Positions 33,878-44,704 of a stretch of 64,000 bases of DNA are shown one piece after another; within the stretch, counting starts at the first letter, position 1, and each line of letters begins with the position of its first letter. The stretch comes from Branchipolynoe longqiensis (lineage: Eukaryota; Annelida; Polychaeta; Phyllodocida; Polynoidae): assembly GCA_030323885.1 (NCBI GenBank), contig CM059187.1, forward strand, positions 124,238,737 through 124,302,736. Direction: 5' to 3'. Made by a program: the position numbers and the translations under genes. A model generated the notes under the pieces. It saw only the letters and a program-made list of their open reading frames with translations. It made no database searches and was not told the origin of the DNA.

Positions 33878-34200
33878 CTTACTGGTTAGCTCAGTGTCAG
33901 GATAATGTGACTCAGTGGGAAATCAGATCATGGTGCCGGTCACCTGATCTCCCAGTGGACGTAAACCTCCAACAACCAGCCCAGTGGGGCAGCACTATAA
34001 AGTCGCCATGAGTGTCACAAGCCAGTATCAGTCCTGATATGACCTTAGATGTTGCCAGGACGTAAAGCTTCAAAAACCAACCTGTCCTCCCAGTGAGGCA
34101 GCACTATAAAGTCGCCATGAGTGTGCACTGTCACAAGTAGGTATCCGTTCTGATATTACCTTAGATGTTGCCAGGACGTAAAACTCCAAGCAAACCAACC
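33878..34200 (+). mobile_element. SINE-A bodies with duplicated tail
   Basis: The body block GCAGCACTATAAAGTCGCCA occurs twice (about 33990 and 34099). The tail ATGTTGCCAGGACGTAAARC occurs after each copy, and a further tail piece sits at about 33959. No head is present. This looks like tandem duplication or serial insertion. Confidence 0.8.
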
Positions 34201-34559
34201 AAGCATCCGGTCTGCTCCATTAGCCCTCCACCCCCCCCCCCCCCACACACACACCCACATCAAGCTCCTCCCACCCCTCACAGTGCACTCAAACCTTTAC
34301 CACCACACCCGGCCTCAAAGGGTTTGATGTAATTCCAATACTGGCCCACACTACCACCAGCACTCACCGTCCAACACTACCGTCCAACACCCTGACGCGC
34401 CCTAAGCCGACGGGGTTAGGGTAACCGCACTAGGTGCTCCCACGCTAAATCGTATGCAATTACACACTTAGCCTTGGACTACCTAGCCCGACGCCTACCC
34501 ACTGCATACCCCGGCACACCCCGCTACCTTACACCCAGTAGACAGCGCCTACTAAAACC
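34201..34559. other. C-rich unannotated stretch
   Basis: C run at 34230-34244, then sequence rich in CACCACC and CTAC words. No gene. Confidence 0.4.
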
Positions 34560-34640
34560 GGACGGGGTAGTTCAGTGGTTAGAGTGTCCGCTACACGTGT
34601 AGCAAGTCCTGCGTGGGAGCAATCCCCAGTCTCCCATACA
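34560..34640 (+). repeat. Isolated tRNA-like SINE head
   Basis: GACGGGGTAGTTCAGTGGTTAG resembles an A-box region. The expected B-box is degraded (GGGAGCAATCCCC). No acceptor-stem pairing was evident, so this is a SINE head rather than a tRNA gene. Confidence 0.55.
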
Positions 34641-35201
34641 GTCAACCCCCAAAGACGTTACAATTTATAATTGTTTGCTATTTTTACCTTTAATTGAGCA
34701 TTATGGTGGTGTGTGTGTGGGGGGAGTGGGTTATTTAAGGCTGGATAGTCCAATTAAGCATCAAATTTTCAAAGGCAAAAGATTTATCTAGATTTGATTC
34801 TACATATCTAACTTTAGATACTGGTGCACTTAGTCACATCTACCCGGATCAGGGGCCGGACGAGCCCCGGACCGTGATCCGGCGTGGTCCGTGGCGATCC
34901 GGGGTGATCCGTGGCTGGTCCTTGGTGATCCGGCATGATCCGGCACTGGTCCGGCCTCGTCCATGGTCTGCCTCGGATGTTTTAAAATGTTAAAAATATC
35001 CAGGGCGGTCCAGGGCATTTTGTGATCCGGGCTCATTCCGGCATCGTCTGGGATGATCTGGGGTAATCCGGGGGTGGTCCAGGTAGTCCAGGGGTGGACC
35101 GGCAGTAGTCCGTGCCGCGCCCGGATCAGTCCCGGGCTGTTTCGCCCCAGATGAGCCATGGTTTAACCCAGACCAGCCCCGGACTTGCCTGGACTAGCCC
35201 C

Positions 35202-35332
35202 TGTAAGATATGTAAGTATCCGAATGCCCCCCCCCCCCCCCCCCCCACAATAACAGGACGTGACGTGATCGAAGTCGAGAACCAATAAAGTCAGTTACCT
35301 TACAGAATCCAGTGTGTCGATACATCTTTACA
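35202..35332 (+). repeat. 5' LTR
   Basis: 131 bp, TG...CA ends. It includes a run of about 22 C, then ATAACAGGACGTGACGTGAT and CCAATAAAGTCAGTTACC. AATAAA could serve as the polyadenylation signal. Apart from C-run length and two or so substitutions it equals the 3' LTR. Confidence 0.95.
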
Positions 35333-35350
35333 TGGTGTCAGATGTTAAGG
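35333..35350 (+). other. Primer-binding site
   Basis: TGGTGTCAGATGTTAAGG follows the 5' LTR directly. A TGG start is the complement of a tRNA CCA end, as expected for a minus-strand primer. The tRNA identity was not determined. Confidence 0.75.
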
Positions 35351-35357
35351 TCGAATT

Positions 35358-36110
35358 ATGGCGCTTCACGGGTTGAAACCACCAGGATATCTGAACCTGG
35401 ACGAGAAGATGGCGGTCAATTGGCGATGCTGGCTACAGGCATACGAAATATATGCAGTAGCAGCTGGAGTATCGACGAAAACAGAACGTATTCAATGCTG
35501 CGTATTTTTGCACATCGCGGGGGTGGAAGCCCAGAAAGTTCATAGGACGTTCACACTGGAAGGTACGGACAAAGACAAAATACAGCCATTGGTAGACGCG
35601 TTTGCACGATATTGTGAAGGTAAAATGAATTTGACAGTCATTCGTTACGAGTTCAACTCATTTAATCAGGCAGAACAAAGTATGGATTCGTTTATAAGGG
35701 AACTTAAACACCATGTGCAATATTGCTGTTATGAACAATTGGAATCTTCGTCGCTATGTGACAGAATTGTGTGCGGTGTCACGGATGATATATTAAGAAA
35801 CAAGTTGTTACAGTTGCCAGATCTCAAGTTAGAAGAGTGCATACAACTATGTCGATTAAGCGAAATCAAATCCGCCCAAGTAAAACAGAGGGACGTACAC
35901 CAAGTTGATGCGGTACATATAGGATATACGAACAGACAACGGCCGGCAGCAGGGACGTCTCCTTGGTTACGGTGATCATCTGGTCGATATCAACAACAAC
36001 AAGCGAGTCGACGAGCGGGTAACAAGTGTAGTCAATGCGGATATACACATGCAACAGGGACGTGCCCAGCTAGAGGCAAAGAATGTCTAGGATGTCGAAA
36101 AATCTGACAT
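35358..36110 (+). pseudogene. gypsy gag (capsid and zinc knuckles), two nonsense codons
   Basis: The frame opens at 35358 and stops at TGA 35973-35975. It then continues in the same frame to a second TGA at 36105-36107, and on into pol. The N-terminal half has the gag-like NWRCWLQAYEIYAVAAGV. Two zinc knuckles follow the first stop: one reads CSQCGYTHATGTC (C-x2-C-x3-H-x4-C), and the second is broken by the later TGA just before its histidine. Gag would package element RNA in cytoplasmic particles. With both stops only a truncated capsid without zinc knuckles could be made. Confidence 0.88.
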
Positions 36111-36113
36111 TTC

Positions 36114-37420
36114 GTGAAGATGTGCCGGTTGCAGCAAGACACAGGTAGGAATGCAACCGTATACGAGATTGATGTGACAGAGGACATCAGCGCTCATCAG
36201 GAAAGAGACAGTAACAATGATGATGTGAATGGGGACTTGTTTGTAGGCACATTGTGTACTAGTGACAATGAGAACAATGATTTGTGGTACACTGTGTTTT
36301 GTGTCGGTGGCCTAAATATCCGCTTTAAATTGGATACTGGATCAGAAGCCAATATTTTACCGCTAAGAATGTACAATAAAATAAGTAAAGCATGTATGGT
36401 TCCATCATTATGTCATTTAGTGACATATGGTGGGCATAGGATTCGCCCGCATGGGGAGGTGTCCCTTAATGTCGAGGGCCACTGCATCAAATTTCAAGTG
36501 ACGGACGCCGGGTGCGCGATTCTAGGAAAACAATCGTGTGTCCAACTAGGCTTATTGGCGCGGTTAGATGTCTTGGGCGCCGTAGAGGGTGATGAGATCG
36601 CAAATCAACTGGTAAGGCAATACTCAAAGGTTTTTCAGGGTGTAGGCCTCATCAAAGTTAATGCTAAGATTTACATTCATAAGAACATATGCCCTGTAAT
36701 CGACCCTCCACGTCGAGTGCCATTAGCAATTGTGGACGATGTCAAAATAGAACTAAAAAGGATGTTAGACCTAGGGGTTATCATAAAACAAGACGAGCCG
36801 ACCCCTTGGGTGAGTTCTGTAACAATAGTCAGGAAACCAGGAAAATTACGAATATGCCTAGATCCTACACGGTTAAATACTGCTATCCTACGAGGTCCCT
36901 ACCCAGTTAAAACTGTCGAAGAGGTGGTAGCAACGTTGCACGGTGCCAAATATTTTTCAGTGCTTGACGCAAATAGCGGATACTGGCAAATCGAACTCGA
37001 CAATGAAAGTTCGAGATTATGCACGTTCAACACCCCGTGGGGCAGATTCAGGTTTACGAGACTTCCGTTCGGCATCAAAACAGCAGGAGATATATTCATA
37101 CAGGAAATGAATCTCATTCTAATGGATCTGCCAGGGGTACATGTCATCACAGATGATATATTGGTACATGGGTCAACAATTGATGAGCATAACTCAAGAT
37201 TAGAAGCTGTTCTGAAGCGAGCTATTCAAGTAAACCTGAAACTGAACCCGAAAAAGTCGAAGATATGTAGGACAAGTGTAAATTATGTAGGACATGTTAT
37301 AACATCCGAAGGTATACAACCCAATGCTGACAGAATACAAGCAATTGTCGACATGCCCAGCCCGTCAGACAAACCCGCATTGCAACGGTTCTTAGGAATG
37401 ATGGGTTATGTAATCCTCAT
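36114..37420 (+). pseudogene. gypsy pol: protease and partial reverse transcriptase
   Basis: In frame with gag. The aspartic protease active site is LDTGSEANILP (about residues 74-84 of this frame). Reverse transcriptase shows YFSVLDANSGYWQIELD (motif A), RLPFGIKTA (motif B) and VITDDILVHG (motif C; the usual YVDD tyrosine is absent, so catalysis would be doubtful). The fingers region has PTPWVSSVTIVRKPGKLRIC. Homology stops soon after QRFLGMMGY, where a deletion joins the frame to integrase sequence. RNase H is missing. Confidence 0.9.
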
Positions 37421-37884
37421 TAGAAGGTATAAACGCATCGCCAGCTCAGATGCTGATGTCAAGACGTTTGAGATCTAGGTTACCAATATTGAATAATCGC
37501 CTAAAAGCTACAATAGAACCATCAATGTCAAGACAATTACAGCATAAGCAACTTATCCAAAAAAGAAATTTTGACAGACACGCAGGCAAGGAACATTCAT
37601 TTTTACAAGTAGGAGACCGAATTAGATACAGAAATTATAATAATGAATGGGAGCTGGGTCACATCACAGAGACGGGTGGCATTAGAAAGAGGGATTACAC
37701 AATTCATAATAACAAAGGTAATATGTTAAGGAGAAACAGGAAATTTATTTTCAAATGTCCACAAACAAATGTAGATGAGAAAATAACAAGGAGGAGTCTA
37801 ACACCCACAAATAACTCACCTTACACTACGAGATACGGTAGAATTAGTAAGCCTCCGACACGTTTTAACATGAATACAACGTAG
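37421..37884 (+). pseudogene. gypsy integrase C-terminal remnant
   Basis: Past the deletion, integrase sequence resumes one frame over, with SPAQMLMSRRLRSRLP, the stretch that follows the catalytic core in gypsy integrases. Then come a QKRNFDRHAG linker and a GDRIRYR / WELGHI small barrel, ending at 37884. The HHCC zinc finger and DDE core are absent. The ATG at 37450 is internal and not a real start. Confidence 0.85.
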
Positions 37885-38261
37885 CACTACGTAGAGTGGG
37901 TCAAACAAGGAAGGGTCGCATTATGAAATGTATAAGAAAAGGCAACGACGCAAACAGACATAGGATGACGTCACACAGTGCCAATAGGTCATACAAAGAA
38001 CATAGACAATAGGAGACAGTTAAGAATAGACGATCTGAGCAGCACTCACGCATGATTGTTGAGCGGAACGGACGTGTAATCTAGCATAAAACATTGTATT
38101 AAGTAAGTATAGAGACTAAGTAAGCAATACTGTTAGACAGACATTCGATTAAATATCACATTTATTGTATAACATTGCACGTGAGACATATCACATGTTT
38201 GATTTAAGTGTTGTGACGATAGGGTGTAAGAAATACTACATGAACACATATTGCTGGGTGA

Positions 38262-38274
38262 TAAAAGGGGAAGA
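38262..38274 (+). other. Polypurine tract
   Basis: AAAAGGGGAAGA lies immediately before the 3' LTR, the expected plus-strand primer. Confidence 0.8.
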
Positions 38275-38394
38275 TGTAAGATATGTAAGTATCCGAACGC
38301 CCCCCCCCCCAATAACAGGACGTGACGTGATCGAAGTCGAGAACCAATAAAGTCAGTTACCTTACAGAATCCAGTGGGTCGATACATCTTTACA
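38275..38394 (+). repeat. 3' LTR
   Basis: 120 bp. It differs from the 5' LTR by a shorter C run and by GAACG for GAATG and GTGGGTCG for GTGTGTCG. High similarity implies a fairly recent insertion, at odds with the internal deletion. The element may have been copied in already deleted form. Confidence 0.95.
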
Positions 38395-38935
38395 GCCCCG
38401 ACGTAGCCACAGACCACTCTCGGACTGCCTGGATAAGACCCGGACACTTCGGATGACCACGGATTAACCACGGATCGCCATGGATAGCTACGGATGACCA
38501 CGTATTACTCACAGACTACCCCAGGATGAGTCCCACATTTCAGGTTATCATCCGGGGGTTGCCCGGGGCTCGTCCGGGGGTTGTCCGGGGCTAATCCGGG
38601 TAGTCCAGGGGTTGTCTGAGGCTCATCCGGGGTGATCTGGGCTTGTAGTCCGTGGCTCGTCTGGGTACCTGTGACCGCGAGGCCAAAAACGACCAAAATA
38701 GCGATTTCATCCGGGGCTGTCCGGGACAGTCCGGGGGTGGTCCGGCTAAAAATCTGGGGCTCGTCCGCGTAGGTGTGTCTGGGGCTTTAGCATTTGTTGT
38801 CATACAGAAGGGAATACTGGGGCAATTTAATAGAATACGTCACTGCTGAAGCCTCTGGTGTCAGAGTGTTGGCGTGCTTGACAAAATTTATTTGACATGT
38901 TTGCACCTTAAATATCTCCACAAGTACCCATTTAA

Positions 38936-39562
38936 TACCCCTGTCACACTACGACGTAACGAGCCAACGTGAGCCTAACGTGGTCATTTTTCGTCATTAC
39001 ATTGGGTTACGTCATGATGACGTCAGAATGACGTTAGAATGACGTCGAGCTACGTCACATTACGTCGTGTTACGTCGAGGTTTTGGACATGTTCAAAAAT
39101 TTCGACGTAGCTCGAACGTAAGGGTTTACGTTCGCCGTACGTTCTGTTCACGTTCAGTGAACGTCAATGACGTTAAATGGACGTTTTTCCAACGCTGCTC
39201 ACTACGTTCAACTACGTTCCACTACGTTGACCCACATTAAACCGAGTGCAAATGCCCACGGGGCGTAATGGGAACGTCAGGAGAACGTGCATTCAACGTA
39301 CATTCAACGTCTTATGACGTAGGTAACGTCACGTAACATTCTTCTGGCAATGGAATAACGTTCATAACGTTCCGTGAGCATAATGACGTTGACCTCTCTC
39401 GTTGAATGACGGTATCACTACGCTTTACCGACGTTACGCTCTCGTCCACTACGCGGCATCCATGTTCAACTTGTGCCCAAATTTGCATACTACGCCCAGA
39501 AGTTCAACGTTCTTCACGTTCTCCCTACGCTGACGTCATTACGTTGTAGTGTGACAGTACCA
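38936..39562. mobile_element. Fold-back element, ACGTAACG family, TAA duplication
   Basis: Left end TACCCCTGTCACACTACGAC, right end GTAGTGTGACAGTACCA. TAA flanks both (38933-38935, 39563-39565) inside MITE-A. Almost the whole body is TGACGTNA, TTACGTCG and AACGTNNACG words, so CG and ACGT are strikingly over-represented. Sister copies at 47166 and 54658. Confidence 0.88.
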
Positions 39563-39674
39563 TAAAATAAAGGTTACTTCAAATTAAAGTAAAGTAGATT
39601 ATAACAATCAATTTAATATATATATCTAAGAAAAATCGCAGAAACTCCGAACCATTGTACTATGCAATTTTAAT

Positions 39675-41464
39675 ATCCGGCTAATATCGGGATGTTGGAT
39701 CATGGTGCCGTATGGGAAGCACTATAAAGACGTTGGTAGTCTGTTCTATATTTTTTAAAGCAAAAGAAAACAACACCACTCATTGCTCACGGACACAGCT
39801 GACTCAGACTCAGAGGCATGAGTGGGATCATCAAGGCTTTTATTCGGGTGCTGTCCCCCCCACGGCATGTACATTGACTGTGTATTATCGGGCAAGAAGC
39901 GAACGAGTGAAGGCCCCGATATATTGGGGAAATAAAATGTGATGAGGGCATATCAGTCATGTGAATGATTTAACAAACGAGTAATCAATTACCTTAAAGT
40001 ACAATAGAAATAGTTAAGGATAGACATATGAGATAACAGTAGAGGGTAAATAATCAGAAATGTGACATTTAAGTAGGTGTGATCTGTCAACTGCGCGGGG
40101 GTCATTTGCTCATTAGATGGTAGTCTTTATTTTTTACTTTAAATGCTTGCTTGGTTTTCTTTTTTTTTTATTGTTGTGGGCACAATCAACTGCAGGTGTG
40201 GGTGGGTGGGTAAAATTGGAGGTGGGAAGTGGTCAGTGCTGGAGTTTGGAGAGGACTGACCAGGAGTCCCCTGGGAGAGGAGTTATCATAGGCCGGAGGG
40301 GGGTGGACGGGCTTTCTCCCCTTCCCCTCCCCCCCCCCCCTCTGTCGCACATGACTCTCCCCCCCCCCCCCACCACCACCACCACCACCACCACCACCAC
40401 GGTAGTGGCAGGGGGGGTGGGGGTTCGGCCTTGAGCCTGATGTGTCCAGCAATGACACCGAATGAGTGAACTCGCTCATTCAAGACAATCCCAATTTGAG
40501 CTCAAATATTCCTAGAACCTACATAGCCAATTAATCAATGTAACACGTGGAGAATCTCCACAACCGGATGTGAGGATCGTCGTAAATTTAAAAGAATTGT
40601 GGAGCATGGCATTAAAAATGTTAAAAGTCTTCCGCGTTCACAGAATAACAAAATGAAGAATCCTAGTGCTATATACAGCCACCTTCACAATGTCTTTGAT
40701 AATGGTCAGTCAGTCCCAGAAGGTGTCTTGTTGGAACAAGGCTTTGCTGTTGCCACGTACTGGTGTAGTGGTGTAGAACTGTCCGATTTATGGATTGATA
40801 TCTGACAAGTATGGGAAGCTTGCAATGTATTTTTAAGCTATTGTATCGCCACCGCCACCGCAAACTCCACTCCATTCCAATCCTCAACCCATCCCGCCCC
40901 ACTCCACCACATCGCACCAGCACCAGCCCCCACCCCCCCCCCCACCCCACCCCCACCCGCGCCCCCATCTCCCAACCCGAACCAGTCAAGCCGGCCTTTC
41001 CAACACGCATAGGTCATACATATGTTTCCGTCCACTCAATGTCAACACTACCTAGAATCTTGAAGAGAAAAAAAAAAAAAGAGAAAAAAAAGGTTGAACT
41101 CTGCAATTTTTCACATTATGAAACTTGGAGGAGGAAAGAAAAGAACTTTGCATAATTATATATGTATGTAGGACTCAATCAAATACAAAGGTGCATTTTC
41201 CATTAAATCTCACGAAAAGTAGAAATTTGGGTTTATTTAGACAATTTGATTTTGTGAAAGTATAATATGGATCTTTTCCTGATTTTCGTCTTGAAACATA
41301 TTTACTCCGATAACTCTAAGAGAGGTAAAATATTTCGTGTGTTTGTGTGTGTTTTCATTCGTGGAATTGGATGAGTGTTTTTGAAGGTGAATTAAAGATT
41401 TTGCCCGCATCTTCTTCTCATGAATTATTTTTCTGTATTTCAGACGAATGGACAAACGTGAGAA
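39675..41464. other. Microsatellite-rich, no recognisable gene
   Basis: A SINE-A scrap (ATCATGGTGCCG, AGCACTATAAAGACG; 39698-39730). C runs and a CAC trinucleotide array (40327-40400). C-rich tracts (40845-40970). An A/G tract (41068-41100). One 68-codon frame at 40599 has no supporting motifs. Confidence 0.45.
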
Positions 41465-41466
41465 TC

Positions 41467-41577
41467 ATAGCCCACATGCTGGCGGCACGGTATCCCACCA
41501 GTGAAGCACTATAAAATCGCCATCGGAACAAAATGTCAAAAGTTAGTACCCATCCTGATATGACCTTAGGTGACCTA
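41467..41577 (+). mobile_element. SINE-A body/tail fragment
   Basis: GAAGCACTATAAAATCGCCA and TCCTGATATGACCTTAGGTG. The head is absent. Confidence 0.72.
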
Positions 41578-41847
41578 GACATATATTCCCTAAAAAACTA
41601 CTTTGTTTTTTTAACCCACAAACATCCTGCAAGTGCTCAAGTTTATGAATAGTCATCAACAACTGAGTGCAGGTGCGCCCCCGAGCATACCGGAACTGAA
41701 GGTGGCGCCAGTTCCGGATAGTGACGACTCATGGAACTAACCAGACAGCGATTAAAGCTCCATTGGGACTATAGTAGTCTGCACTGACCTCTCAGGCAAG
41801 GAGCCGTGTAGACATCTATGTAGGCATGGGTAGGGTGGTGACATCAG

Positions 41848-42050
41848 GGAGCATAAGTGGTGGAATGATAAGTACACTGGCCCGGAATGCAAGAGATTTG
41901 GGTTCGATTCCAGCTCTAGGCGCAATATTTCCCATTTTCGTCAACCCCCCACGACAGAACTAACACTGGTATATTCAAACTACACAGCTCAAACAAAATC
42001 TGATATGCCCTCAGATGCTGCGAGGACGTAAAACCACACTCACTCACTTG
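41848..42050 (+). mobile_element. SINE with a fourth head and a SINE-A-like tail
   Basis: Head CATAAGTGGTGGAATGATAA with B-box-like GGGTTCGATTCC. The body is shorter and different. The tail is CTGATATGCCCTCAGATGCT, GCGAGGACGTAAAACC with CACTCACTCACT, clearly related to SINE-A tails. Confidence 0.78.
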
Positions 42051-42189
42051 TCAACATGTAGTTCCAGAGGCGCCCTTTTCTCGCTGACATCTGACCCATC
42101 CCAAACAACCAAAACCATCCGACAGGGGGCGCTACCTGCTCCCCAACACCAAGACAAACAGCGGCTGCCGTCGCGCCTGACACGGGCCC

Positions 42190-42420
42190 GCTGTGCCGGG
42201 AGCAGGCCGGGAGCAAGCAGGCGGGGAGCAGGCCGGTAGCACGCCGGGAGTAGGCCGGGAGCAGGCCGGGAGCAGGCCGAGGGCAGCCCGGGAGCAGCCC
42301 GGTAGCAGGCCGGGAGCAGGTCAGGAGCAGCCCGGGAGCAGGCCGGAAATAGCACAGGAGCAGGACGGGAGCAACCCGGGAGCAGGCCGGGAACAGCCAG
42401 GGAGCAGCTCGGCCAGTCAC
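42190..42420. repeat. GGGAGCAGGCC minisatellite
   Basis: About 20 imperfect 11-bp units (GGGAGCAGGCC, GGGAGCAGCCC, GGTAGCAGGCC). P/A/C-rich frames are artefacts. Confidence 0.9.
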
Positions 42421-42514
42421 GGACATGCGCACTGCCATTCCAGGCATTCTTTACACCCCTCCCCCTCCACCCTTACCTACTTCCTCAGAAATTCCCCCAT
42501 TGCTCCCTGCTGCT

Positions 42515-42590
42515 ACAAGTTGAGGTGGTGGCGGTGGTTGTGGTGGTGGTGGTGGTGGTGGGGGTGGTGGGATAGTGGTGGGGGTAAATT
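42515..42590. repeat. GGT trinucleotide tract
   Basis: GGTGGTGGTGG-type repeat with GGGGGTGG interruptions. Confidence 0.85.
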
Positions 42591-42594
42591 ATAA

Positions 42595-42661
42595 ACATGA
42601 ACTTAATATATTGATCTCAGAAAATGACAGAAATTCAAAACCATTGGACTATGCAACTTTA
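42595..42661 (+). mobile_element. MITE-A right-end fragment
   Basis: TCTCAGAAAATGACAGAAAT through CATTGGACTATGCAACTTTAA. Confidence 0.8.
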
Positions 42662-43764
42662 AGGAAATTTTTGTTTTTGTTTGTTTGTGTTGTCATTTTA
42701 GACTCGTCTATATGGTTAAGGGCCAGTATGAGGAATGCAGGATGGGTCAGGTTAATGTAGGTTGGATGAGGAAGTTTTAGCCAAGCTGGAACTCCAGCTG
42801 GAGTAGGAGGGAGGGAGGGAGGTAGGGAGGGAGGGAGAGGGGGTGGGTGAAAGAGTCGGGCAGGATGGAGTGTTTTTGGTTTCTGATGTCTCACGGTAGT
42901 GGAGTGCCTGGGTGAATGTGTTTTGACGTCTGTACCAAACCGCCCATACAGAAAGTTATGTAAACACAGAAAGAGAAGGCCAGCTCAAAACATTCCCAAC
43001 CAGTCAAAGTCTTCTCTTTGTTTACATGGTGTTCCTTTAACAAAAATTGTTAAACAAGCATTGGCTCAGAAGAAACCTGCCAACAGAAGTTAAGGGCAAA
43101 AGCAACGCAAACTAATCAGACGGTTTTCCGAGCAAACCCAGACTTACAACAACAAAATACCCACTTCAGTTTGCTCAGGTGAGGTCAGGTCAGGTGGGTG
43201 GGTGCCGAAGAAGGAGGTTACATGGGGCGCCACCTGGTGAGTCGTGACTGAACTGAGCGCACACCTGTCAGTTCAAGGTTTGTAGATGTTTTTTTTTGTT
43301 TTTTTTAAATGCATCTGTTCTCTGAATTGCCACTATTTACTTAAAGCAATTACAGCATTTTTTCGCCAACTATATCCCAAATTAGTAGTGCATCATATTT
43401 GGATGACACTCCATTGGTGAATATCATGTTTTCTTGAGTGAGCCAATGAGTTTTGATGATTAATCTCGGTCAAATTTTGGTCGGTGAAATAGCATGAACC
43501 ATGGCATTGGGGAGTGTCAGAAGATGGCAAAAGGAAATGTGGGCGATGCCTTTAGACAGTGGAGAGTCGCGTGATGACATATGGACAATAAAATGCAGGT
43601 TTGTTCCTCTCAATTAAATCCATATCAGAGAGATACATTCATTATACAATTCTTCTTCCATGTATTCAAATTATTAGGATTCATAAAAATATATAGTCAT
43701 ATCAACTTTGAGTAAGACACTTTAACTACCCTATATATATAACTCAGCTACGTACAAGCAAATA
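42662..43764. other. No recognisable gene
   Basis: Includes GGGAGGGAGGGAGG (42810-42840). A 64-codon basic frame at 42899-43093 has no motif I recognise and no support beyond being open. A CTCF-like site lies at 43226. Confidence 0.4.
43226..43240 (-). promoter_or_regulatory. CTCF-like site
   Basis: On the reverse strand TCACCAGGTGGCGCC matches 14 of 15 CTCF core positions. Flanked by GGTGGGTGGGTG. Confidence 0.4.
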
Positions 43765-44126
43765 CCCTATAATACTAAGACGGCTCAATCAGCCTGTACT
43801 GTGTAATCAAAATGATCAAACCCACCATTTGGTGTGCTGGCTGTTCTCTTGGTTAAACAGGTGCTATATTATATGTATAAATGTATATATGAATGTGAAA
43901 GATGTGTGATGATGGCGATGCTGATGATGATGATGTGTATTTGTTCATAGCAATTCCATATTGATGTGTATTCATACTTACCTATCTCATGTATAATATA
44001 ATTGTATGTGTTTACATGTGAAACACCAGACAGCAGCCGGGCTGATCAAACCCACCACAAGGTTGTACTGCGAAATGTACATTACCTTGGGAGAGATAGG
44101 GAGTGAGCTGTCTTAGTATTATAGGG
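43765..44126. mobile_element. MITE with CCCTATAATACTAAGAC ends
   Basis: Left end CCCTATAATACTAAGACGGC, right end GCTGTCTTAGTATTATAGGG. The arms also share GATCAAACCCACCA in direct orientation (43810, 44044). The interior is rich in GATGATG and TATA words. Target duplication unclear. Confidence 0.82.
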
Positions 44127-44700
44127 TCTTTGGTACAAGTCAGTAATGGCAAACAAATCAAATGGAGTGGCTTTAGTAAGTGGCCGCTTCCATGTGGCAG
44201 GTTGTGTTATTAAAAGTCCTCGCTGAGTCAATCCAATGACTTAAACATTGATACGTATTGCTTTCTAACCTAGTGATCGGTAGGATATGGCAAGGAGCAG
44301 TGGATGCAATTAAAATGGTATTTGCTTCATCAACAAATAAAAGCAATTAAACACAAACCAAACAGATAATTTATCATGTGCGATTAAAAATATACAAAAA
44401 CCCTGCGAATATGGATGACAGGAAGACCAGCACCTTGGCACTCATACATGTTTATTCACAAGAATAAATATTTACCCACCACCACCCTACCCAAAAGAAA
44501 GAGTCTGAATAAGTAATGTTGCCTCCCCCCTTCACCCCCCCCCCCCCCACCCCCCCCCCCCCCTCCACCCCGAGCTGGCCAGTCGATATATTGTCCGTTG
44601 AGCGGGAAGGGGGTGCTGAGGAGGTGGGGGAGGGGGAATGTGTGGGCCGGATTGGATTTTGTGTAAAGGTAAGCTGGTTGCATAGAGCAAGCATTACACA
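44127..44700. other. Mostly unannotated; SINE scrap and C runs
   Basis: A SINE-A-like piece at 44218-44310 (GAGTCAATCCAATGACTTAA, GGCAAGGAGCAGTGG) has the alternative tail. Several C runs lie at 44524-44573. Confidence 0.5.
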
Positions 44701-44704
44701 CTAA

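Larger units (their letters stand above)
35202..38394 (+). mobile_element. Ty3/gypsy LTR retrotransposon, internally deleted
   Basis: A 3.2-kb element with short matching LTRs, a primer-binding site, one gag-pol frame and a polypurine tract. GCCCC is duplicated at both ends (35197-35201, 38395-38399), a 5-bp duplication as expected of an integrase. Two nonsense codons interrupt gag, and a deletion removes the end of reverse transcriptase, RNase H and the integrase zinc finger and core. It cannot move by itself. Gag and the integrase tail resemble invertebrate Mag-type gypsy elements; the lineage is inferred. Confidence 0.95.
34833..38786. mobile_element. Fold-back element, TCCGGGGT family, TTA duplication
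   Basis: Inserted in MITE-A with TTA on both sides (34830-34832, 38787-38789). The ends are imperfect inverted repeats (CACATCTACCCGG left; CGCGTAGGTGTGT right, with CGAGCCCC / GGGGCTCG further in). The body is made of GATCCGGGGTGATCC, GTCCGGGGGTTGTCC and similar words. Without the gypsy insert (35202-38394) it is about 760 bp. Confidence 0.82.
34736..39674 (+). mobile_element. MITE-A split by two later insertions
   Basis: The left piece (34736-34832) ends mid-family at CTGGTGCACTTA. The middle piece (38787-38935) resumes at TTAGCATTTGTTG and stops at CCATTTAA. The right piece (39563-39674) resumes at TAAAATAAAGGTTACTTC and ends CTATGCAATTTTAA. Together they cover one full copy of about 360 bp, so about 4.6 kb arrived afterwards. 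Confidence 0.88.

Noticed and set aside
34560..34640. Possible functional tRNA gene
   Set aside because: The B-box is poor and no paired acceptor stem could be drawn; more likely a SINE head.
36114..37478. 454-codon frame as a host gene
   Set aside because: Protease and reverse transcriptase motifs between matching LTRs make it retrotransposon pol.
42899..43093. 64-codon basic reading frame as a small gene
   Set aside because: No recognisable motif, no conserved partner in the window, length expected by chance.
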